Virus record (IMG/VR): IMGVR_UViG_3300037961_003782
Coordinates: 1-23,327 of that record
DNA: 23,327 nt
DNA from: a virus
Strand: one strand, 5' to 3'
Shown one piece after another: positions 1 to 8,125 of this stretch (position 1 is its first letter; each line of letters starts with the position of its first letter). The notes beneath the pieces are model-generated. The model was not told the origin of the DNA. It did not search any database and worked only from the letters and a program-made list of their open reading frames with translations. Made by a program: the position numbers and the translations under genes.

Positions 1-1977
1 GCGATGAGTCATTCTTTAGATGTATCAGATGCCGCACCAAACACAAAAACATTTGCAAGTGTAGATACTAATGAAAATAGTTTAGGTTCTACTGATAGTA
101 TATCTGGATATTTACCAACAAATTATACTGCATTAAGTAATGCAACATTAAATTATTTAGTAACAAAAGGTTGGACTAGTGTAGGTGCAACAATTTTTAG
201 TGGTATCTCAGTTTATCACGATAATGGTCCTACTTACAAAATAGATTTTGATTCAAACTCAGGTGGTTCTACGATCGTAAGTTCATCTGCAGATAGTGAG
301 TTATTTGGTTTAGGTGGGTTAACAAGTGGTAACGCTACTGAGTTTAAAGTTAGAATTATTGCAACACAATCTTTTAGTGATGTATCTTCTAATTCAAATC
401 CAGATGAAGGTTCTAATAAATTTACAACCCAATCATTTCACGATATTACAACTACATCGTTTGGTACATCAAATGGTGTAACATTAGCTAAAATGGTAAC
501 TGCTCAACCAGCAGTAATTCCATCAGCATTTCAAGATGGTAAATTTGCTGATGTGGGTGGAACTACTATGAGTGGTTCTTTAACAAGAAGATTTTCTGGC
601 TCAAATGCAAGTCTAATGAATGATTTTACTTCAGTTTCAGCTAGTGGATATTACAAGTTTCACGATATGAAAGTTGGTATAGCAACTGGCTCTTCTGGTG
701 CATTTACTTTTGTAAATGGTTCAGATAAAAATAGATTTTGGGCTCCAGTGGATACTATAGAATCTGCTATTGGAACAAATTCACTTGCTGATTCAGAAAC
801 AACACATAGAAGTTTAACTGTAACATCAAGAAGTTTAAGTGGTGCTCCTTATATGTTAGATGGTACTTATGAAGTCTCAACTAAAATTACAGGATTATTT
901 AATCCAATGTATGCCGCATCAACAACTTTAGTTGATATGACAGCAGGTTCAGTTGGGGTAGGTAGTGTTTCAATAAGTGGTGATACAATTTCTACGAGCG
1001 GGGGAACAATTCAAACGAGTGGTAAAGTTTTCCAAAGTGATGGAACTACTGCAGTAAATAGTGGTGTTCCAAGATACAATGATATTGCAAAAATTACAGG
1101 TTCAGTTACATTTGATAGTGGTAATGATGATAATATTAATCAAAGTGGATTTTCAGATACATCATTTACAGTTGCTACAAAAGCGAGAAATAGAAATAGT
1201 TCACAATCCACATTAGATACACAAACTATTACATATCATACTGCTGGAACATTTGGACAACATACGGATAGTGGAAGTTTAGGAATATATGGAAGAGCTC
1301 AAGGATACGATGGTAATAGTTTACAAGATACTACAGAAACATTTAGTGGTGAAGATTTCAGAATAGTGATTGCAGATAATGTAACTGCATTTAATGGAGC
1401 ATACTTTACTACAGATTCTTATCAAACAAATGATGCTGGTAATTCTGTATTAGGTAATTATGATTTACAAGTTAAGCCAGGATTCTTAGTAGATCCAGGC
1501 GGTAGTTACAGATATTGGTTTAAAAATAACTTCGGTAGTGGTACATACAAATATTATATAAGAAGATTCCAAAAAACAAGTGGTACAAAAACAAGTATGA
1601 CTGTAAATTTAAGTAGTAAAACATTAGTAAATTGGAATTCTACTTCGGATGGAATAGCTTGTGCATTGATATTAAAAAGTGGTACGAGTGCAGGAACTAA
1701 TACAAGTATAAGCACCGCTAGATTATATGACCCAAGTGCAACAACAAGTAACTTGATAGAAGCAGGTGTGAGTGCAGATAACTTTAAAAATCCATTCTCA
1801 AGTGATATAGATTTATATGGTAATACGGGTGGTAGTGTAAATAGTGGAACTTACACAGTTCCAATAAGAAACGCAGATGGAATGTTTTTAGATGCGAGTG
1901 ATAATGAACTTTACGTGGTAGTAAGATATAAAGGTGACCCGGCACCTATATCAGCTATAACATTAAGCTATAGTTAA
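1..1977 (+). CDS. Large tail fibre/baseplate appendage protein, 5'-truncated
   Basis: The frame is open to the left edge (an Ala codon precedes the first Met at base 4), and no ribosome site can be seen. The first Met is probably internal and the gene starts outside the window. The visible ~658 residues are rich in Ser, Thr, Gly and Asn, have almost no Cys, and alternate short beta-type stretches with turns, as expected for a virion appendage. No signal peptide or membrane segment is seen. The end (about residues 480-657) reads like a compact beta domain ending ITLSYS. No S74 chaperone motif is present, unlike the later fibre genes. The next gene starts 8 bases after the stop, so the two are probably co-transcribed. 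Calling it a fibre or baseplate appendage rests on composition and on the run of fibre genes downstream; the exact role is unknown. Confidence 0.7.
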   Translation, partial: AMSHSLDVSDAAPNTKTFASVDTNENSLGSTDSISGYLPTNYTALSNATLNYLVTKGWTSVGATIFSGISVYHDNGPTYKIDFDSNSGGSTIVSSSADSELFGLGGLTSGNATEFKVRIIATQSFSDVSSNSNPDEGSNKFTTQSFHDITTTSFGTSNGVTLAKMVTAQPAVIPSAFQDGKFADVGGTTMSGSLTRRFSGSNASLMNDFTSVSASGYYKFHDMKVGIATGSSGAFTFVNGSDKNRFWAPVDTIESAIGTNSLADSETTHRSLTVTSRSLSGAPYMLDGTYEVSTKITGLFNPMYAASTTLVDMTAGSVGVGSVSISGDTISTSGGTIQTSGKVFQSDGTTAVNSGVPRYNDIAKITGSVTFDSGNDDNINQSGFSDTSFTVATKARNRNSSQSTLDTQTITYHTAGTFGQHTDSGSLGIYGRAQGYDGNSLQDTTETFSGEDFRIVIADNVTAFNGAYFTTDSYQTNDAGNSVLGNYDLQVKPGFLVDPGGSYRYWFKNNFGSGTYKYYIRRFQKTSGTKTSMTVNLSSKTLVNWNSTSDGIACALILKSGTSAGTNTSISTARLYDPSATTSNLIEAGVSADNFKNPFSSDIDLYGNTGGSVNSGTYTVPIRNADGMFLDASDNELYVVVRYKGDPAPISAITLSYS

Positions 1978-1985
1978 GGTAAGTA

Positions 1986-2915
1986 ATGGCGATAAATTTA
2001 GAAAAAAAATCAAATAGACTGTTAGGTGGAAGAAGATTTACAAGCGCTGATTTAAACGCTTCTCAAGAGGCATTTGCTTCAGTATTGGATATAAGAGCTA
2101 GTGAGGTTTACACTCAAGCTAGTCTTATACCTACAGGCTCTTTACCTTTTAGTGGTAGTTCACAAAGTGGTAAAACGTTTACAAGTGGTAGTGGTAATAA
2201 AGGTATAATGAAATATTATTTCAGACAAAAATTAACTCCATCTAACGTTGAAGAAGATGTATTCTTTTTTTCATATTCTACTTCACCACCACATACAGGT
2301 AGTGCTGCTGGTATTACACCTCAGTTGATAGATTCAAATCAACAAGGAAACTTTATATCACCAAAGTATTCTGATGTTTCATTAGCTAATGCAAATGCAG
2401 AAGATTCAACACCTGGCTACAACGTTCAAGTTTTAAAATCAACTTCTACGGATAGTGGTTCTTTAGGTAGTGGTGATGTTGTTTCAACGAATGATTATCA
2501 GTTTGATTACAAAACAGGTGTATTACAATTTGAAACCGCATTAAGTTCAAATGTAAATGTGTATATGACTGCTTATCAATACGTTGGTGAGACACTTGCA
2601 GATGGTTTAAGTTTAAGTGGTACGGGTTCGTTTGATTCCTTAGAGGCTAATACATTGACATTAGGAACATCTACTTTCAATAGTGATGGTTCTGATGTAT
2701 CTGTAACAGGTTCAAGTTTTGTTTTTAAGGCTACAGATAGTAGTGATTTACTAACACTACGTAATGATGATGATGAGTTGGTTCTTCAAGTAGATAATAA
2801 GGTAGTTGTTCTTGGAGCTAAAACAGGTGCTACACCTACTGCAGTAGCTGGAGGACTTTATTATAGTGGTTCAGACCATTGGTTCTTAGGATTTGAAGGA
2901 AGTGGACTACCATAA
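1986..2915 (+). CDS. Tail fibre-like structural protein (309 aa)
   Basis: The start at 1986 follows AAGGT at about 1975-1979, at good spacing. The N-terminal ~60 residues (MAINLEKKSNRLLGGRRFTS...) look helical and may be a baseplate-attachment head. The rest is Ser/Gly/Thr-rich beta sequence. Residues ~210-240 carry the 'TGSF-x-x-L' module that recurs in the fibre genes at 2974 and 4550, so it belongs to the same modular family. The C-terminus (GGLYYSGSDHWFLGF) resembles the end of a short display domain. A promoter-like octamer follows the stop, so this gene probably ends the first transcription unit. No enzymatic motif was found. Confidence 0.65.
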   Translation: MAINLEKKSNRLLGGRRFTSADLNASQEAFASVLDIRASEVYTQASLIPTGSLPFSGSSQSGKTFTSGSGNKGIMKYYFRQKLTPSNVEEDVFFFSYSTSPPHTGSAAGITPQLIDSNQQGNFISPKYSDVSLANANAEDSTPGYNVQVLKSTSTDSGSLGSGDVVSTNDYQFDYKTGVLQFETALSSNVNVYMTAYQYVGETLADGLSLSGTGSFDSLEANTLTLGTSTFNSDGSDVSVTGSSFVFKATDSSDLLTLRNDDDELVLQVDNKVVVLGAKTGATPTAVAGGLYYSGSDHWFLGFEGSGLP

Positions 2916-2930
2916 TTTGTATGAAAATAA

Positions 2931-2938
2931 TATTTATA
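2931..2938 (+). promoter_or_regulatory. Candidate late promoter TATTTATA before the 2974 fibre gene
   Basis: The octamer TATTTATA, followed by GATAGAC, lies 35 bases before the ATG at 2974. The same octamer or a close variant sits before most other unit starts in the window (14587, 17276, 20154, 21847). T4 late promoters use TATAAATA, so this may be a lineage variant. Promoter activity is an inference. Confidence 0.5.
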
Positions 2939-2940
2939 GA

Positions 2941-2957
2941 TAGACAGTTAATGTCTA
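2941..2957 (+). other. Small hairpin in the leader of the 2974 gene
   Basis: TAGAC at 2941-2945 can pair with GTCTA at 2953-2957 around a 7-base loop. It lies directly after the promoter-like octamer and before the ribosome site TAGGAGA. It could be a 5' stabilising hairpin. A 5-bp AT-rich stem may also be chance. Confidence 0.25.
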
Positions 2958-2973
2958 AATTTAGGAGATAACA

Positions 2974-3873
2974 ATGGCACAATGGCGTAAAGTAATAGTT
3001 TCGGGAAGTAATTCGGAACTACATCAGGTCACCTCAAGTGGTGGTATAGATATAGAAGGCACTAGTATAAGTGGTTCTTCAGTATCTACAGGTTCATTTG
3101 GGTACTTAAATGTACACGGTGATGGTGTATTTGGTGGAAACCTAACATTTGGTGATGCTAACACAGATTCAGTTAGTTTTGGTGCAGATATTGATTCTAA
3201 CCTTATACCAAATACAGATGATACCTATGATTTAGGTTCAGCAACCCAAGCTTGGCAAGATTTATTTTTAGAGGGTGATATTACACTTACTGATGCCGGT
3301 ACTGTAAAAACTTCAGCAGGTGCATTAACTATTGATGGTGCTGGTGGTGTAAATATACAAGAGGGTAGTGCTACTGTAATCTCGATTGATGATAGTCAAA
3401 ACCTTACATTGAATAATATTAGTGGTAAGACTGTAAGTATAGGACATTCAACTTCAGAAACTACTATTGGTGATAATTTGACTGTTACAGGTGATGCAAC
3501 AATAGGTGGCGACTTAGATGTAAATGGTACACTTACAACCATTGATACTACGAATTTAAGAGTTGCAGATAAATTTATTATTATGGCTAGTGGTTCAACA
3601 AGTGGAGATAGTGGTTTAATTGCTAGTACAGCAGCAAATGGTAGTGGTAGTGCATTTATGTTTGATGATAGTGCAACAAGATGGGGAATAACAGGAGTTG
3701 ATGAAGTAGGTGATTCACAAACAACTGCTGTACCAAGACAATATGTTACTACAGTATCACAATCAGCAGTTGACCCAACAGGAAATCCAAATGATTTTGG
3801 AGCTGATGCTGCAACACGTAGAGGTATGATTCATATCAATACTGATACAGGTGATATTTTTATATTCTCATAA
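2974..3873 (+). CDS. Tail fibre protein with YDLGS module (299 aa)
   Basis: The start is supported by TTAGGAGA about 7 bases upstream. The N-terminus (MAQWRKVIVSGSNSELHQVT) closely matches that of the 88-aa protein at 4269 (MPNWKKVVVSGSSAHLNHVT), which suggests a shared attachment head. Residues ~84-105 hold a 'P-x-x-D-x-x-YDLGS-x-T-x-x-W-x-x-L' module that also occurs twice in the 1191-aa fibre downstream. A 'STGSFG' linker is at ~residues 39-44. The middle is Asp/Gly/Thr-rich beta-repeat sequence, and the C-terminal ~60 residues (RRGMIHINTDTGDIFIF) look like a closing domain. There is no S74 domain. The role is probably a structural fibre or an adaptor. The family resemblance is to marine phage fibre proteins, and receptor specificity cannot be read from it. 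Confidence 0.75.
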   Translation: MAQWRKVIVSGSNSELHQVTSSGGIDIEGTSISGSSVSTGSFGYLNVHGDGVFGGNLTFGDANTDSVSFGADIDSNLIPNTDDTYDLGSATQAWQDLFLEGDITLTDAGTVKTSAGALTIDGAGGVNIQEGSATVISIDDSQNLTLNNISGKTVSIGHSTSETTIGDNLTVTGDATIGGDLDVNGTLTTIDTTNLRVADKFIIMASGSTSGDSGLIASTAANGSGSAFMFDDSATRWGITGVDEVGDSQTTAVPRQYVTTVSQSAVDPTGNPNDFGADAATRRGMIHINTDTGDIFIFS

Positions 3874-3889
3874 ACTTTAAGAGGTTACA

Positions 3890-4195
3890 ATGGCTGTAAA
3901 AGCTGGAAAGAAAAAAGTAGTTGTCGATGAGATGGCTAAGTTTGAAAAAATAGAAATAGAGTTTCTATTTGAGGTAATTAAAGAGGCGATGATACCTGGT
4001 AAATACTTACCTATAGCTACAAGGGCGGTAGATAAGTTAAGAAACCAATATCATTTGTTAGATAAGAAAGAGAGAATCTTAAATACTAAAAAAGGTAGTA
4101 GTGAGATTCTTAAAGAAAAGATTTCTAAAGCTCAAGATGAAATCGCTAAAACAAAAGAGATTGAAGGTGAGCTTTACTTGGAAGTAGATGAATAA
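3890..4195 (+). CDS. Small helical protein of unknown function (101 aa)
   Basis: The start follows AAGAGG at a normal distance, 16 bases after the previous stop. The protein is highly charged (Lys/Glu-rich) and appears almost wholly alpha-helical, with a likely coiled coil over residues ~50-100. A hydrophobic helix (EIEFLFEVIKEAMIPG) lies at ~residues 22-38. There is no signal peptide or obvious membrane segment. Its composition is wholly unlike the beta-rich fibre genes on either side, so it is more likely an assembly factor or connector than a fibre shaft. I do not recognise the family, and the fibre-assembly idea rests only on position. Confidence 0.6.
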   Translation: MAVKAGKKKVVVDEMAKFEKIEIEFLFEVIKEAMIPGKYLPIATRAVDKLRNQYHLLDKKERILNTKKGSSEILKEKISKAQDEIAKTKEIEGELYLEVDE

Positions 4196-4201
4196 CTTAT
4201 T

Positions 4202-4252
4202 GGCTCGATGTGTGGCAACGTTGGGAAGTGGGCTCGAAAGAGTAACCAACCG
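4202..4252 (+). ncRNA. Possible structured RNA element between genes
   Basis: This 73-base gap is more GC-rich and more structured than other spacers here. GCUC at 4232-4235, a GAAA tetraloop and GAGU at 4240-4243 form a hairpin. Outside it, GUUGG (4220-4224) can pair with CCAAC (4246-4250). GGCTCGA occurs twice (4202-4208 and 4231-4237), so alternative pairings are possible. The ribosome site AAGGAG (4254-4259) of the next gene follows at once, so folding could affect its translation. It does not match a riboswitch or ribozyme I can name. Confidence 0.35.
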
Positions 4253-4268
4253 TAAGGAGATAAAATAG

Positions 4269-4535
4269 ATGCCAAATTGGAAAAAAGTCGTAGTTTCGGG
4301 CAGTTCTGCTCATTTAAACCACGTTACCGCAAGTGGAAACGTAAGTGGTTCATCGGAATCAACAGCATCATTTGGAACATATTTCGGAGATGGTGGTAAT
4401 TTATCTGGTATAGATACTGGCTTATCTTTAGATACTTTAGAAAGAGGTATTGTTATTGGAGATGGAACTTTCATAGGTATGAAGTTCATTACATCTGCAA
4501 CTGATGGTGAAGTCATACTTGCTGAAGAATTTTAA
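4269..4535 (+). CDS. Mini-fibre protein with W-K-K-V-V-V-S-G-S head (88 aa)
   Basis: The start follows AAGGAG by 9 bases. The first ~25 residues are nearly the same as the head of the 299-aa fibre at 2974. After a Ser/Thr linker (GSSESTASFG) comes a short 'GDGGNLSGI' turn typical of phage fibre shafts, then a closing segment (GMKFITSATDGEVILAEEF). It is therefore a head plus a tiny tip with no shaft repeats. It could be a short spike or cap, a trimerisation adaptor for the large fibre encoded 14 bases downstream, or a reduced paralogue. No catalytic motif is seen. Confidence 0.65.
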   Translation: MPNWKKVVVSGSSAHLNHVTASGNVSGSSESTASFGTYFGDGGNLSGIDTGLSLDTLERGIVIGDGTFIGMKFITSATDGEVILAEEF

Positions 4536-4549
4536 CATAGGAATAAAAA

Positions 4550-7500
4550 ATGGCAAAACTACATAACGCCCTAACAGGAACAGATTTACACAATCCTAAA
4601 GGTATCGGAGTCGAGGGTACTAGTACGGTATTAGTTGTATCTCAATCAATTTACGCAGTGAGTGCAAGTGCGAGTATAGTACCTCACGCAGCTAACGAAT
4701 ACGACTTAGGAAGTGCTACAAGACCTTGGAAAGAATTATTTGTATCAACAAGTTCTATCAAATTTGTTACTTCTGACGGTGATGTCATATCAACAATGAA
4801 AGCTACAAAGGCTGGAGTTACCTTTACAAGTGGTTCTACAGGTGTATCAGCTGATGTTAGTGGTTCAACAATAAGTGGTTCAGCACTACATATAGAGGGT
4901 AGTGGAAAAATTACAGGTGATTTAACACTTGGTGGTAGTATCAATATAGGAGATGCCGATACCGATGATATCACACTTGGTGGTGAAATCAAATCAAATA
5001 TTGTTCCTGATGCAGATGCAACTTATGATTTGGGTAGTTCAACTAAAGGTTGGAATGATTTACACTTAGGTAGTGGTGGTGTAGTTAATTTTGATGGTGG
5101 AGATGTAACATTTACACATAGTTCTAATGATGTGGCTGTAGCTGGAGGAACTCTTACAGTAGATGGTGGTGTTAAAGTAGATAACATAACTATAGACGGA
5201 ACTGAAATAGATTTAAGTAGTGGTGATTTAACTATTGATGTTGCAGGTGATGTAATTATAGATGCAGATGGTGGAGATTTTAAAATTGATGATGCTGGAG
5301 TTTCATTGTTCGATGTATCCTCTACTAAGATTAGTGGTTCAGAAACCGCTACTGGCTCATTTGCTACAATAGAAACTGTTTCGAATGTAAGTTCTTCACA
5401 AAGTGCTACAGGTTCATTTGGTAGACTACAAACACATCAAGCTAATGCTAGTTTTGGTGGTAAAATATTAACGTTAGCTGGTAATCTAACCACATCAACG
5501 GGTGCTGGTACTATAGATTTTGCAGCTGATAAAACTTTAACTTTAAATGAAGATTTGACTGTTAGTGATGGACAGAATGTAGTATTAGCTGCAGCTGGAC
5601 AAGCAAACACTTTCACAATGAATGAATCATTCACGATTGGTGATGGAAATAGTGGTACACTAACATATAGTGGGGCATCTAAAACACTTACGGTTGAGGA
5701 TAACTCAACAATAAACCAAGATGTTACTTCAGATGCAAGTGTAACTTTTGGAGATGTAACTGCAGATGGTGGTGTGAGTATAGACAATATAACTATAGAT
5801 GGTACGGAGATTGATTTATCAAGTGGTGATTTAACCATAGACGTAGCTGGAGATTTGATTGTAGACGTTGATGGTGGAGACTTCAAGGTTGATGATGCTG
5901 GTGTACATTTATTCGATGTAACTGCAACAAAAGTTAGTGGTTCGGCTACATCAACTGGTTCGTTTGCTAGAATAGAGACAGATTCAACAATTAGTGGTTC
6001 ACAAGCATCTACTGGTTCATTTGGTAGATTACAAACTCATCAAGCTAACGCTAGTCTCGGAGGAAAGATAGTTACATTAGCTGGTAATCTAACAACCCAA
6101 AACAATAATTTAACAATCAATGCAGCAGATGCGGCTAGAACTCTAACGCTAACTGAAGATTTCACAATAGGTGGTGGAAATTCAGGAACGCTGACTTACA
6201 GTGGAGCAAGTAAAACTCTAACTGTAGCTGATACTACAACACTATCAGGTGGTGGTAACACACTTACATTAGCTGGTGATTTAACAACTCAAAATAACAA
6301 TGTTATTATTAACGCAGCTGATGCAGAAAGAACCCTTACTCTAACTGAAGATTTCACAATAGGTGGTGGACACGCTGGTACACTAACGTATAGTGCTGGT
6401 TCTAAAACACTTACAGTTGAGAATGATTCTGCTGTAAACCAAGATTTAACAAGTGATGCTAATCCAACTTTCGCAGGTGGTACATTAGGAAATATTCAAG
6501 TTGGTGTAACAGGCGATCAGGAGATAGATACTTCAAGTGGTAACTTGATATTAGATAGTGCTGGTGGAACGGTTCAAGTTACTGATACATTAGATGTTGA
6601 TGGAAACCAAACAATAAGTGGTAACTTAACAGCAGACCACGGTTCGAATAATTTCCAAATCACATCAACTAATGCAAGTGTTTTGGTTGAGGGTATAACG
6701 TTTACAGGAAACGATGTATTCATACCAGGTAATTTAACTGTATCGGGCTCACAAACAATAATTTCAAGTTCAGCTCTTGATGTTGTAGATATAAACATCA
6801 CGGTTGGAAGTGGTAGTGAATCAAGTGCGGCACTTGATGGTGCTGGATTAACATTTGGTAAAGCTGATATAGCTAGATTACAATATGACCATTCACTAAC
6901 AGCGATGAGTTCAAGTGTTGATTTCTACGCACCTAACGTTAGTGCTTCGATGGCTGGAACGGGTTCATTCGGAAGATTAGAAACTCATCAAGCTAATGCA
7001 GATTTAGGTGGTAAAATTGTTACTTTAGCTGGTAATCTAACAACTCAGAATAATAACCTAACTATTAATGCAGTTGATGCAGCTAGAACACTTACACTAA
7101 CTGAGGACTTTACAATAGGTGGTGGACACGCGGGTACTCTTACATTTAGTGCTGGCTCAAAAACCCTAACTGTAGAAAACACTTCAGCGGTTAACCAAGA
7201 CTTGACAAGTGATGCAAGTGTAACTTTCGGAGATGTAACAGCAGATGGTGGAGTTAGTATAGATAATATCACAATCGATGGAACTGAAATAGACTTGTCA
7301 TCAGGTGATTTGACAATCGATGTTGCAGGTGATGTTGAGATAAATGCTGATGGTGGTGATGTAATATTTAAAGATGATGCAGCAGATTTAGCTACTATTA
7401 ATGCAACTAAGGTTAGTGGTTCACAAGCATCTACTGGTTCATTTGGTAGGATTGAAACACATACTGCTGAGGTAAAAATAGGTGGTAATATTGTTACATT

Positions 7501-8125
7501 GGGAGGTGCTCTAACCACACAAAATAATAATGTAACTATAAATGCAGCAGGTGCGGCAAGAACTTTAACACTAAATGAATCTCTAACGGTTGGAGATGGT
7601 AATGATGGTACGGTTACATTTAGTGCATCTTCAAAAACATTAACGGTTGAAGATAATGCTACTGTAAGTCAAGATATGACTTCAGATGCTAACCCAACAT
7701 TCGCTGGTGTAACTGCTGGTAATGTTAAAGTTGGTGTTACTGCAGATGGTGAGATAGATACTTCAAGTGGTAACCTAACTATCGATTCAGCTGGTGGAAC
7801 TGTTACGATTGATGATGACTGTACGATATCTGGTACACTAACAGAATCCTCATCTGAAATATATAAGGAAAACATATCACAACTACAAAATGGATTGGAT
7901 AAAGTGTTGATGATGAGAGGTGTAGAGTTTGATTATAAATCAGATAAAAGTCATTCAATCGGTGTTGTAGCTGAAGAAATTTCTAAAGTAGAACCATATT
8001 TATTATCGGATGATAAAAAATCTGTTTCATATACTAGAATAGTTCCACTTTTGATTGAAGCAGTTAAATCATTAAACAATAAGGTTGAAGAACAAAACAA
8101 ATTAATTGAGAGTTTAAAGAATTAA
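4550..8125 (+). CDS. Long repeat tail fibre with C-terminal S74 chaperone (1191 aa)
   Basis: The start follows an AGGA ribosome site. Two 'YDLGS-x-T-x-x-W' modules lie at about residues 48-65 and 160-175. The shaft is built from two repeat types. Type A (DNITIDGTEIDLSSGDLTID and following residues) starts at residues 211, 412 and 905. Type B starts with 'TGSFGR-x-x-TH' and continues 'TLAGNLTTQNNN' and 'SKTLTVE'; it occurs four to five times. These suggest a long beta-structured, trimeric shaft. The last ~90 residues match the S74 intramolecular chaperone: Ser1101 and Lys1106 have the S-x4-K spacing of the self-cleavage dyad, then 'IGVVAEEISKVEP', 'VSYTRIVPLLIEAVKSL' and a coiled coil. In that family the C-terminal piece trimerises the fibre, then cuts itself off. 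The Ser-rich repeats are candidate acceptors for the sugar enzymes downstream (inference). Confidence 0.85.
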   Translation: MAKLHNALTGTDLHNPKGIGVEGTSTVLVVSQSIYAVSASASIVPHAANEYDLGSATRPWKELFVSTSSIKFVTSDGDVISTMKATKAGVTFTSGSTGVSADVSGSTISGSALHIEGSGKITGDLTLGGSINIGDADTDDITLGGEIKSNIVPDADATYDLGSSTKGWNDLHLGSGGVVNFDGGDVTFTHSSNDVAVAGGTLTVDGGVKVDNITIDGTEIDLSSGDLTIDVAGDVIIDADGGDFKIDDAGVSLFDVSSTKISGSETATGSFATIETVSNVSSSQSATGSFGRLQTHQANASFGGKILTLAGNLTTSTGAGTIDFAADKTLTLNEDLTVSDGQNVVLAAAGQANTFTMNESFTIGDGNSGTLTYSGASKTLTVEDNSTINQDVTSDASVTFGDVTADGGVSIDNITIDGTEIDLSSGDLTIDVAGDLIVDVDGGDFKVDDAGVHLFDVTATKVSGSATSTGSFARIETDSTISGSQASTGSFGRLQTHQANASLGGKIVTLAGNLTTQNNNLTINAADAARTLTLTEDFTIGGGNSGTLTYSGASKTLTVADTTTLSGGGNTLTLAGDLTTQNNNVIINAADAERTLTLTEDFTIGGGHAGTLTYSAGSKTLTVENDSAVNQDLTSDANPTFAGGTLGNIQVGVTGDQEIDTSSGNLILDSAGGTVQVTDTLDVDGNQTISGNLTADHGSNNFQITSTNASVLVEGITFTGNDVFIPGNLTVSGSQTIISSSALDVVDINITVGSGSESSAALDGAGLTFGKADIARLQYDHSLTAMSSSVDFYAPNVSASMAGTGSFGRLETHQANADLGGKIVTLAGNLTTQNNNLTINAVDAARTLTLTEDFTIGGGHAGTLTFSAGSKTLTVENTSAVNQDLTSDASVTFGDVTADGGVSIDNITIDGTEIDLSSGDLTIDVAGDVEINADGGDVIFKDDAADLATINATKVSGSQASTGSFGRIETHTAEVKIGGNIVTLGGALTTQNNNVTINAAGAARTLTLNESLTVGDGNDGTVTFSASSKTLTVEDNATVSQDMTSDANPTFAGVTAGNVKVGVTADGEIDTSSGNLTIDSAGGTVTIDDDCTISGTLTESSSEIYKENISQLQNGLDKVLMMRGVEFDYKSDKSHSIGVVAEEISKVEPYLLSDDKKSVSYTRIVPLLIEAVKSLNNKVEEQNKLIESLKN
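5180..7333 (+). repeat. Three copies of a 24-residue fibre repeat, same protein, different codons
   Basis: The copies at 5180-5251, 5783-5854 and 7262-7333 encode the same 24 residues (DNITIDGTEIDLSSGDLTID plus VAGD). Yet 14 of 24 codons differ between copies 1 and 2, and 12 of 24 between copies 1 and 3. Some are serine AGT-to-TCA switches, which cannot happen by one silent change. Flanking residues are partly conserved too. Confidence 0.9.

Noticed and set aside
4232-4243. Hammerhead-type ribozyme core suggested by CGAAAG
   Set aside because: The required CUGAUGA segment and three-stem junction are absent; only a GAAA-capped hairpin can be supported.
4684-7875. Antisense open frames across the 1191-aa fibre gene
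   Set aside because: They mirror the repeats of the real gene, have no ribosome site or promoter, and encode low-complexity Ser/Pro/Val sequence.
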